Assembly: GCA_946803715.1 (NCBI GenBank)
Contig: CAMPET010000003.1
Coordinates: 981,520 to 997,972, forward strand
Reading direction: 5' to 3'
Length of the DNA: 16,453 nt
Source: Beroe ovata
Lineage: Eukaryota; Ctenophora; Nuda; Beroida; Beroidae
The translations under genes and the position numbers were made by a program. Below are positions 1 to 9,000 of the stretch, piece after piece (the first letter of the stretch is position 1; each line of letters opens with the position of its first letter). The notes under the pieces are model-generated. The model ran no database searches. It was given only the letters and a program-made list of their open reading frames with translations, and was not told the origin of the DNA.

Positions 1-51
1 GTGTGGGTGTGTGTGGGTGTGTGTGTGTGTGTGTATGTGTATGTGTGTCTG
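1..51. repeat. (GT)n microsatellite at window start
   Basis: Interrupted GT dinucleotide run with GGG and TAT interruptions, running from the first base. The opposite end of the window is a (CA)n run, so the window may be bounded by simple repeats where assembly stopped. Confidence 0.95.
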
Positions 52-644
52 TTTGAGCATGTGTGAATGTTTTTGTCCGTGTGTCTATAAGTCTGTGAGC
101 CTGCGTTTGAGTGTGGCATGTAGAAGAACTGCAGACGTAAGATCATCAATGACATCATCTACATGACCATTGACCACTGTCATTTGTCATCTTTTGAAGT
201 TGCATCTATTATGATGTTTTTGACGCATATCCAATTTTTGAAATGGCATTAGATATTTTATAAAAGTTGGCACCGGAATGGGATGATGCTTCAAATGTAA
301 TGACTGATAGAGAAGCCATGGTCAATGGACGCTATGTGGAACCAATGTAGATAGAATTTATATTATCGGCTTCATGAGGATCAATAGTCTTTATCACAAT
401 TTCGAAAGGTGGAAAGTTATATTTTGTAGACCAGATGATATTAAATTACGTATGATATACTTTCATGATATATTGTTTATTTCTAATTCTGGAATGTTTT
501 ATTAAACTCGTTTGCTTCATTTTGTTTTCAAAACCGTAGGGTTGATTGCGATCAATAATGGAGCGAAGATTTTAATTCGAACAACAATCATGTACGTTGC
601 ATTCACTCCATCACATACCGCTCCTAGGTAACACTCGTGTGGCT
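52..644. other. Upstream non-coding DNA, no gene seen
   Basis: AT-rich stretch with short degenerate GTGT-like patches at first and no convincing coding frame. A TATAAAA string at 259-265 lies about 380 bp before the first gene's ATG. It is a weak promoter candidate only, because nothing marks a transcription start. A CTAG acceptor-like site at 624-627 could end a 5' intron of the following gene. Confidence 0.5.
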
Positions 645-2231
645 ATGACTAATCCCTTGATCACGCCCGAACCCTTGACCACGCCCAATCACTTGACCAC
701 GCCAGGTCACGTGACCTCATGGTATCCGGCAATGAGACCTCACTCCACGCCTCCCGACCGGTGGAGTGAAAGGTATTCGATCCCAATGCTGAAAGATCTG
801 ATCTCGCCTCACCTCGAGCCCGAGGACACATCACGTGACTTGAGACCAAGTGGTCCTCAGATCACATCACACCAGGGAGATTTGGTGTTTGTCAGCTCAC
901 ATAACACGCTCACCATCCTTCACTCTGCCTGTGAGAAAAGTGTGAAGGGAGAAGACACGTACAAAGGGGAGCGGCCAGATGCTCACACTCTGAAAGCGGA
1001 GGATGTGGAAAATGTATTCTGTGAAAACACAGTTCGGGGAAATCCTGGAGAGAATCAATGTAGCGAAGAGACTGGTAAACGGCAGCAGATGGTGCAAGGT
1101 GTGACATTTCTACCCACTGTAACCAACGTGCAGGTCTTCGAAACGCAGCTATGTGTTACAGGGGTGTACAGTAACGAGCTGCATCTCATTGTACACACCA
1201 TGTATCACGTGTTTGTGTTCGGTAAGACGTGTGGGGGACTGTATGCACAGAGTACGTTGTACACGTCACCAGATCACGTGTTGGCTGTAACCATGACAAC
1301 AGGCGGTGTGGTACACATCCTTACCCTATCACGTGTTGTAACGTGTCAGCTTGGACAGGAGCACGTGATCTCATCACAGATTGATATATCTGATATTTGG
1401 AGGACAGAGGCCCCGGGTAGGGCTTGTATTGGACTCCACGGTGATGATTGGATAGTTGTGTCAGAGCCTACAGCGATACATTTCCTGACTGCCTCACAGC
1501 ATGAGATGCCGTGTACAGTGCCCAGTGACTATCTCCCGTTCTCCGAGGAATTCCTCACCCATGTGTGTCACGTGGAGAATCAGTTGATAGCAGTGTCGAG
1601 TAACTTTATACTGGTGTTCACCATCATCTCACCCTCTCAACTCAGTCTTGTCAGGAAGATTTGCCACAATGTTCGTGATGCTCATTCTGCTCATTTCTGT
1701 TCCAGTAGAGGTGATATACTGTGTGTGACGTCACAGTCTAAATGTTCATTCTTCAGACTGTCAGACATGCCTAAATCAGAGTACATTACCAGTGTCATCC
1801 CTTATCAAACTGTGAAAATGTCTTCCATTCCGTTGTCAGTCCTGAACAAGAGTTCATACCTGCGTTTATCTGTTGACAAGAGAAACTGTGTGACCAGACG
1901 GTTGAATAGCGGTATCAGTTGTTGCTACACAGATCGCCAGGGTCAGCATTTCCTCCTAACCGAACACAAGGATATTTTTCATTACGGGTGTTCAAAGGAA
2001 GGTGACAAACTCTGGAATGATTGGTTGTCAACCCTATCGTATGACAGAGAGTACTGGACTGAAACTATTGAGCTTGATCTGTACTACAAGAGATTGTTGG
2101 GTAACGGGTTGGGACTGACGAAGGTGTCAACTGACAAAGTCGATGAACAGGGCGTGGCTCCAGATTCGTTGATCAGTCAATCAGATGATAAATATACGAG
2201 ATCTTTGGTTGATGCGTGGGAATGGGTGTGA
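645..2231 (+). CDS. Unrecognised 528-aa protein, beta-propeller-like composition
   Basis: An uninterrupted CDS from ATG 645 to TGA 2229-2231. The frame is open back to 576, but the codon at 597 is TTG, so 645 is the first ATG in frame. I do not recognise the family. The first 12 codons or so include three hexapeptide repeats (LITPEP, LTTPNH, LTTPGH-like). The middle and C-terminal parts alternate short hydrophobic beta-strand-like segments with polar turns (for example VHTMYHVFVFG and ENQLIAVSSNFILVFTI), the pattern expected of a WD40/beta-propeller repeat protein, though I see no clear GH...WD signature. The C-terminus is tryptophan-rich (ends AWEWV). No signal peptide or membrane segment is evident. 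The frame contains seven CACGTG palindromes, mostly coding His-Val. An upstream exon cannot be excluded. The reality of the gene is likely because of the frame length; its function is unknown. Confidence 0.75.
   Translation: MTNPLITPEPLTTPNHLTTPGHVTSWYPAMRPHSTPPDRWSERYSIPMLKDLISPHLEPEDTSRDLRPSGPQITSHQGDLVFVSSHNTLTILHSACEKSVKGEDTYKGERPDAHTLKAEDVENVFCENTVRGNPGENQCSEETGKRQQMVQGVTFLPTVTNVQVFETQLCVTGVYSNELHLIVHTMYHVFVFGKTCGGLYAQSTLYTSPDHVLAVTMTTGGVVHILTLSRVVTCQLGQEHVISSQIDISDIWRTEAPGRACIGLHGDDWIVVSEPTAIHFLTASQHEMPCTVPSDYLPFSEEFLTHVCHVENQLIAVSSNFILVFTIISPSQLSLVRKICHNVRDAHSAHFCSSRGDILCVTSQSKCSFFRLSDMPKSEYITSVIPYQTVKMSSIPLSVLNKSSYLRLSVDKRNCVTRRLNSGISCCYTDRQGQHFLLTEHKDIFHYGCSKEGDKLWNDWLSTLSYDREYWTETIELDLYYKRLLGNGLGLTKVSTDKVDEQGVAPDSLISQSDDKYTRSLVDAWEWV
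654..707 (+). repeat. 18-bp in-frame tandem repeat, three copies
   Basis: Three 18 bp units (654-671, 672-689, 690-707) built on CTTGACCACGCC encode the related hexapeptides PLITPE, PLTTPN and HLTTPG. A fourth degenerate unit begins CACGTGACC. The unit is a multiple of three, so copy-number change would keep the frame. Confidence 0.85.
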
Positions 2232-2471
2232 GGAATCATGTTTAGGGTTTCACATCGACAGGAGAGAGGTTTATAATAATTTGTTTTTTGTCCAGCATTA
2301 TAATTTCAGAATATTTGCATTTCATTAACAGATATTTTGGACTTATCCCTTTCTCACACTGAATTGCAAACGTGGGATACCTGATTTCTTTCCCACGGCT
2401 TGCATCCAAAGTTAACATCGATGATATTGTTCAATTAACAGCAAAATGGATGAGAAACCTTAACAGAAGGA

Positions 2472-3862
2472 ATGTTGTCAGAAGGAATGTTGACAGCCGA
2501 AGATTTGGAGAATATCGATATTAACCAGAAGACTGTACTGAATCGTTACTACTCCCAACGATACGCAGTAGGTATACCATCCCTAACTTGTGATTGCTGT
2601 GTTTCCGCTGACACCACTTTTCTGTCTCTGCTTGACACCACTTCCACTGAATATGTCGAGTTTTTTATAACTTCAAATTCGTCAACTAGGATTGCGTTAG
2701 CGCTATCTGACTCACTGTTGCTTCAATAACACAATTCTACCTCACACAATATCCCTCGTCTTAGTTTACTGAAATTAGAGCTGAAGTTTAAATTTCTCTC
2801 GTCCGCGAATTTCTGTGTTTTAAAACTGTTGAGAGTATGCGTCGATCTGGTAAACGAGAATATAGAGTTACACGGGCAACCTCACTGTGCGCGATACACG
2901 TGTGCTTAGGCTTCAACACTCGCTACAGTGGTTTAACAGTTACACGGCTCGTGTTTAGTGCAGAAGTGAGTGAGTGAGTGAGTAAGCGAGTGAGTGAGTG
3001 AGTGAGTGAGTAAGACTAGTGAGTGAGTGAGCGGGTGAGTGAGACTATAGTAAGTCAGTCAGTGGCTGAGTGTGTGAGTTACCGTGTGATTGATTGGTCG
3101 AATGACTCCCCAATCCCCATATTTCAGATGTTGGGAAAGTTGTGGCGAATGATCAGATAGTAGCACAGCATCACAACGGATTGTGTGTTGTGCTTGTAGC
3201 TCCAGGCCACCCTATGCATTCAAAGACAGTGACAAGCGTTAACTATAAGATATCTGACAACTGTGATAGATCAGAAATTGCTTTATCGGGGAAAAAGAAA
3301 CGAGGTAGGATCTATTGAAATTCTGCAAAATATACTAAGTTGGAAGGAAGTATGAACTCCCCATCCAAGTTTCATTACTTACAGTGGTTGGACTCATGAT
3401 ATCCCTACTCTAGGTGCCCAGTTCATGAATACAAACTCTAAACTGTGTAGAGTTGAGTGTGGAGATGGGACATCGTATGTTCTTGAGGCTTGTGTCAGAG
3501 GGAAGCTGTTGGAGGTCAATCAGCACCTCAAATCAACACCAGACCTTCTAACTAAACACGTGGGTATTGTTGGAAACTCAGTCTTATTCTACAATCTACA
3601 ACTACATGATGTGAAGATGTTGAATCAGATATCATATTTGGAGTGTATGATTTATTGATTTGAATTACATGGGGCGTTTCTTCAGTGGGATTCAGATGGA
3701 TACATAGCCATTATCCAGCCAAAGAAAGAAGAAGAGAAATCAGCGCTGAATCATTTGACATTGCCAGGTCAATATGAGGAACGAGTGGGATTGAGATCAG
3801 CTGAGAATCATCAGTTGACAGAAGAAATGACTGATCCGCCCTGCAAACGTATTTGTATTTGA
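2472..3862 (+). CDS. ABITRAM: ABITRAM (FAM206A/Simiate) homologue, four exons
   Basis: Proposed exons are 2472-2571, 3128-3304, 3414-3559 and 3686-3862, joined at GT-AG introns with phases 1, 1 and 0, giving 199 aa and a TGA stop. The vertebrate protein is about 181 aa. Recognisable family blocks, in order: NRYYSQRYAVDVGKVV near residue 23; HHNGLCVVLVAPGHP; the KRGAQF joint spanning exons 2 and 3; EACVRGKLLEVN; and DGYIAIIQPK in the last exon. An in-frame TGA at 2451-2453 supports the start at 2472. A second Met is five codons on, within a 15 bp duplication. The C-terminus (PPCKRICI) extends beyond the QYEE block where the human protein nearly ends. In vertebrates the protein binds actin, locates to nuclear speckles and neuronal processes, and modulates transcription. 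It lies 240 bp after an unrelated gene in the same direction. Identity is assigned from remembered similarity and is strong across all four exons. Confidence 0.93.
2965..3079 (+). repeat. GAGT tetranucleotide microsatellite in ABITRAM intron 1
   Basis: An interrupted (GAGT)n tract with GAGTAAGC, GACTAGT and GCGG variants, inside the 2572-3127 intron. The unit GTGAGT resembles a 5' splice-site consensus, so the tract offers many decoy donors within an intron. Confidence 0.9.
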
Positions 3863-4124
3863 TGAATGTATATCAAAATATCAAAGTCGTGTCTCATATT
3901 CTCATGTACCAAAGAAAATTCGAGTTTACGTAAGGCGCATTGTTTTCTTGATGTGTAAAATGTGCTGCATTACTTATATACAATACGCGCGCGCGAATAT
4001 AACAGCAACTGCATGTGCACCGCGCCGTAAGCCACTCTAATATTTCTCCCTTATAGCTCCGTGTTTTTGCAACCTTTTGTAACACCGATTAGGATTAAGG
4101 GTCGAGCGCTTGCAAATTGTGCAC

Positions 4125-4239
4125 TTGTAGGATTTTACCCTACCGTCGGTGCGCGCGATTTTCAATCCGCCCCGCCAGCATTGCGGCCAGCAAGGGTAGG
4201 GTGAAATCCCGCCAGCAAGGGTAGGGTGAAATCCTACAA
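4125..4239. mobile_element. MITE-like element, copy 1 (115 bp)
   Basis: Terminal inverted repeats of 20 bp: the left end reads TTGTAGGATTTTACCCTACC and the right end is its reverse complement with one mismatch. The first 43 bp are identical to the copy at 15484. An internal 24 bp block is duplicated at 4186-4209 and 4211-4234, which explains the greater length. Flanks are ATTGTGCAC (4116-4124) and ACTGTGCAC (4240-4248), a near-perfect 9 bp direct repeat. No coding capacity, so it would be non-autonomous. It lies about 490 bp before the RTTN start. Confidence 0.85.
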
Positions 4240-4660
4240 ACTGTGCACAAGCTCTATCACCTATTCACCTCCAAAGCAAACGTGCCACGCGATTTGCGAC
4301 CCTCATATGAAATATTTGCATTGGATTTTGATTTGAATTTATAATTTTTCCAGTTTGATCGATTTGCCACATTTATTTATTTATTTTTAAAACTTATTTT
4401 GGCAAAATGTTATTTATTGATATAAGTAACAGTGGAAATGTAAAATATTCTATTCCAAATTCACAGGTTATTTTACCTTCGACTGGTCCTTCGATGATGC
4501 ATGGTAACTCTATAACCTTGAATCATAGCTAAATCAAAAACTCCCTTAATTTTATTCTGGCCCTGCCCATGATCTAGTAATATTAAGTCTACTCTGTTGC
4601 TATGAACGTATTATGGCAAAATCTGTGATCTTTTTTCAACAATAGGTTTGCTATAGTCCC

Positions 4661-4668
4661 TATATAAA
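4661..4668 (+). promoter_or_regulatory. TATA-like box upstream of RTTN
   Basis: TATATAAA lies 59 bp before the proposed RTTN ATG, which would leave a 5' UTR of roughly 30-40 bases for a normal TATA-to-start spacing. It is a position-based guess in AT-rich DNA. Confidence 0.3.
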
Positions 4669-4726
4669 TGATAATCAATAAAAAGTGGGTTCGCAAAGTA
4701 GTAATGCATCCTTACCAGCAGCTCAC

Positions 4727-6014
4727 ATGGAAGTTGATATTAAGTTGCTGCAAAATAAGATTTGTCATCCAGTTGAAGAAATCAGAAGTCGCACTGTCAA
4801 CAGCTTCTTATATAAGCTTGAGCAAAATCTTGTTGACTCTGTTATCCTGACTAATGAAGCTCAACTCTATAAGGCTCTCCTGAAATCTATAGAGCTTGGT
4901 GGGAATACAGTTAATCAGGTGGATAATTTGACCAGGACATGAATAATCTTGATGTTTGTATTGGAATTTTATCAAATAACAAATTTTTTCAGGTTCTGAT
5001 TATTTTTCATTGGACTTTTGCATTGGAATTTTATAAAATAACAAATTTTTTCAGGTTCTGATTATCATAGATAGGCTGTCAGATCAAAAACAAGTTTTGG
5101 GAACACTTGGTAATATTGGTGCACTTCAAGCTCTCAATAAATATAAAAGCAGCAATGAGACATATAATGACCTTGCTGATAAGATAATCGACAAGATGCT
5201 AAGGCAACCTGCAGAGGTGAGTTGAAAGTGAACATTTCAGTAATATTGGGGAACTTAAGTAGGCAAAATGACTGAGGATAGGAAGAATATGAAACTAATT
5301 TGTTTTGAAGGTGGTTGAAGCCAGAGATGCCCACATTGAACCAGATGAAACTGTAACACAGCTAGATATAAACAATACAACCAACAGCTTGGAAAGTAGT
5401 GTTCCAAGTGTAAATAGCAATGCAGATGTAACAAGAGGGAATTCATCCAACATTGTGTTCCCACTCATCAAACTGAATGAAAATGATGCACGCATATTGA
5501 AGGTAATCCTATTCTCTGAGATAGTTTATTGTGATTCTTGAACAACTCTTTTTACGTGTAAAATCCCATACTTTCAGAATATTGAAGATCGTTTATTGGA
5601 CGAGTCTCTTTTCACACAGTCATGTAGATTTTTCCAAGAGGTTCTTTTGAGGGACTATCCTGGTGAAGTCTTCCTTCAAAACACTGGGATTCTTTTGAAT
5701 ATTCTCAAGTTCCTTCGTGACACTAACACATTTTCTCCCATACCTTCACTTGAGGAAAGTGCTATCAATGCAATCACAAGGTTAGGTTCTTGTCATTGTG
5801 CCTTGATGCATGGAATTCATGGTTACAACAGGCTGATTTCTGAATAAAATGCATAACCTTCATACTTATAACTCAGGTTCATTGATTGTTTGGATCAACG
5901 AATCTTGCTTCTTAGTCAGTGCTGGATAAGTGATCCAAGGTGGAACAAATCACAGTCAGAACTAGAGAGTGATACTTCTCTCTTATCAGAAAAACCGGTG
6001 TTATCAATACCAAA
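4727..6014 (+). other. RTTN: RTTN exons 1-5: rotatin N-terminal domain
   Basis: Exons 4727-4918, 5055-5216, 5311-5502, 5578-5780 and 5877-6014, leaving phases 0, 0, 0, 2 and 2. The ATG at 4727 is the first in frame after a TAA at 4679-4681. The product begins MEVDIKLLQNKICHPVEEIR, corresponding to the start of vertebrate rotatin (small hydrophobic N-terminus, then a His/Pro..EIR motif and a K-x-E-x-NL segment), which fixes this start. Exon 4 contains LLRDYPGEVFLQ, the equivalent of a conserved D-[FY]-P-x-E-x-FLQ stretch in the family. Exon 3 is a polar, Asn/Ser-rich linker. The intron 1 acceptor is duplicated (see the repeat at 4958-5065). Confidence 0.9.
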
Positions 6015-9000
6015 GTAAGTCATCACTTTTGCAGCAGTCTTCAATTTGTACTGTAACCAAATAGAGAATTCATTCAGCAGCAGTTGATCTGGTTTAAGTT
6101 TCTGTATCATCTCGTTTTGTGGACTTTTGACGACCCATCCTGAAAGCAGAGACAGGCTTGTTTTTGTTACTACTACCCTTGTTCACAGTCTTGTAACTAC
6201 TGAAGCTCAGATTCATAATTCTCATCCTGATATCTGGCGTGTAGTTCCCAGAGATGATATGAGTGAAGAATCTCTCAGTTAGTGCTTCATCCTGGCGATA
6301 CAACTCAACAAAGTCTAGTGAATCAAGAATGCAAGGAACGACCTCCATGTTATTCTCACTGATTTGTAGCCAACTCAGTACCAGACTTACCACATCAGCC
6401 ACGTTATTAGACTCAACTCTGCACAGAAAAGACACGGCTTCACCTGTCAGGAGTCCTACCTTATCTGTCTGTCTTATGAAGGAGCAAGTCAACTGCAGGT
6501 TGTTACCTTCCTCCAAGTACTTGATTATGAGCGATAAGATAGTCTTGTTCCTTTCCAAACAATAGTTCTCAGTCCGCAACCCAAGCTGCAGGAAGTCCAG
6601 CACAATATCAGGTTTGATATTTTGAGTGAAGTAGAGAAGGCAGCAGTCAAAGATCCATTGAAACTCGAATAAAGTAGCAAAAGTAAGATAGTGGAGCAGG
6701 TTTGAGCTGGTCAGAGATAGTCTGCCACTGTAAAGAGGAGCCACAAGGTCCGTGACTTGAGCTGCTGAGAGTCCCAGTATCTCAACATCCAGAGAGGTAC
6801 AATTCTCCTCACTGATCTTGTGGTGAATGAAGGGACTACTTGCTGCCAACACAATACCTGATACACTCACTTCTTCACTTCCTGATGTTACCAACTTGAA
6901 ATTCGTGAAGCAAGTATGGTTAATGTAGGTCTGGGGGGACAAAGTCAGTGATTCTCGGATATAAACGGTTTCCTCGGTGGTAGGTTGAACTGCTGACGGC
7001 ACCACACCACTTGAGAAGAAGGAGGATCGTTTGCTGGGGTCACTAGATGTCGAGGAAGAGGGTTGGGTTGAAGTGGAGTTGGAACGCTTGTGTCCCTGAG
7101 TGGGGTTTGATTGATCAGCAGTGACATAGATTGGAGATCGGTGGTTGTTGGAATTTGATCCTGTGCTTCTGGATGTACAACATATATGTACATATCCTAA
7201 ATAACGGTGAAAACGTGGTGCTCTGACGAAAATAGAGAAAATTTCACCCAGGTGGCCCAACTGAATTATAACGGTTATGTCACAATTCATATTTGTGGGT
7301 GCTTAATGAAACCACTCTGACCCTACTTACCTTCGTTGGAGATTCCGTTGATTCCATTGTTCCGTGTAGAAAACTGTGAACAAAACACGTAGAGCAAATA
7401 TCAAATATAGCTACATTCGTATGGCTGCAGCAGCCAGTGACTGCGATTGCTGGGAGAGAAGATTTGAATTGTTTCAGCAAGCGGAATGAGTGCAGCAGTA
7501 ATAAGGGAACAATGGAGAGGTAGGTATGCGGAAAGACGCACATTCCTCAGACCAGAATATTGGTACAGATGACTGTCTGCCGCATGGCTAGGAATACGGC
7601 GATACATACGGCGCTGCTTCCAATAATTACTGGCTATGTACTATCGTCTATCGCAATACTTGATTAATCTCTATTGTTATTTGACCAATCACCCCAGTGT
7701 CACCTCTTTTTCATGGCATTAGACTTCAGAATTTTGATCCAAAATGGCATAACTTTCTTCCCAAATTATGACTGCACTTACATTTTTCATTGTGTTGTAT
7801 GAGAATGAATATGGTTATTTGTCAATATTTGAGTCAAGATTAAAGAACACCCTAAATCTTGGCAATCACCAAAACTTCACATTCGACAGGTTTTTGTTTG
7901 TGGTCCTGAAGTGTATCCTGCCTGTATACAAGAGGAGTGAAGATGAAAATGCATCACAATCCCTTACCCGACTCCTTTGTAAATTCTCCCGACTTCTAGA
8001 ATCACTCAATTCAGCGCCCTTCACTTTCGATGTCAACACAACACAACTCCAGCAGTCATTCGGTAATTTTTCTGCTGTTTCTTTACCCATGACTCCATAT
8101 TTTGTTCTCTCACTATATAATGCAACTCCCGGAACTATAGTTGAACTAATTCCACCTCAATATGTCTCATCTTCAGTCACCACACCCCTTGTTGTGTTAC
8201 TAAACCATCCGCTACCTCGTCAGGTCTACTTGGTGAGGCGGTGAGATCTCTCTATAGAAGGTGGATGAAGACATCTGTCATATCGCGTATTTGTCCACCT
8301 CTCCTCGCTTCACTCATCTCCTTCTCAGTTTGCTTCTTCCAACATTTCCTCCCACCTGACAAGTACTCAGGTAACTAGTAACTGCTTCACCAGATATCAG
8401 TTCTAGTAGAAGGTTGTTGAGATACAAGCTATAAGTTGGTTTAGTTAGTGGTTCTTCTTCCCTCGTAAAGAGCTCCAACTCTCAGATTACATTCCTACAT
8501 CTCTCCTGGATGTACTTAGAGATCTGTACCACAACCAAGTGTTTTACATCAGTCACAAGTAACGTCCAAATCGTCAGACATGACTCATGTTATAGTGTTA
8601 TACATTGACGATCAGCTTCCCTTGAATACGGTACTCATTCTACATCATGAAATAATCACCTATCCGTAGTTCTACGTACGAGATGATGGAGAGTGTATTA
8701 GAAACAACAGCACCTGATCTACTCGAGCAACGTAATCGGGTTGTTATGATGCTAGGCATGATATCTGCTGTTACCACGACAACCACACGTGACGTCACAG
8801 ACACGTCAGAGGGTGGCGGTGCGGTGGCGGTTACACCGGCCTGTGTCACTATTGAGCAACTTGAGAGTGTATATGACGGATTGGAAGCTGTAGCTCACTT
8901 CAAGGACGATTCTCTAATAAAACACGTGGTGCGTCTTACTATTTCCGCTCACATTGTCGGATTGCTATGCAGTATTCTGGGGAAGAACTTGTTCCCAATT

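Larger units (their letters stand above)
3863..4726. other. Intergenic region between ABITRAM and RTTN
   Basis: About 860 bp without a supported gene. It holds a CGCGCGCG tract near 3987, the MITE at 4125-4239, AT-rich DNA including TTTATTTA repeats at 4370-4387, and a TATA-like box at 4661. I see no AATAAA close behind the ABITRAM stop. The only short reading frames are on shifting frames without splice-compatible ends. Confidence 0.6.

Noticed and set aside
661-1107. Three minus-strand frames opposite the first gene
   Set aside because: They mirror the codon structure of the 645-2231 coding frame and have no splice or family support.
2941-3080. CRISPR-like or regulatory array
   Set aside because: It is a simple tetranucleotide repeat without spacers, inside an intron of an animal gene.
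3894-4085. 63-codon minus-strand frame after ABITRAM
   Set aside because: Spans a CGCGCG tract, has no recognisable features, and no neighbouring exon continues it.
6263-6565. 100-codon plus-strand frame in RTTN intron 5
   Set aside because: It lies opposite the BTB/BACK coding exon and is a shadow of it.
7280-7607. Minus-strand frames of 68 and 87 codons upstream of the BTB gene
   Set aside because: Only the last part (MESTESPTK before a GTAAGT donor) is kept as a candidate first exon. The rest has no start context or family features and is probably 5' UTR or promoter.
7768-7889. ATG-initiated upstream extension of RTTN exon 6
   Set aside because: The frame is open from 7753, but only an exon start at 7890 fits the phase-2 join from exon 5 and gives the family block, so the preceding 120 bases are read as intron.
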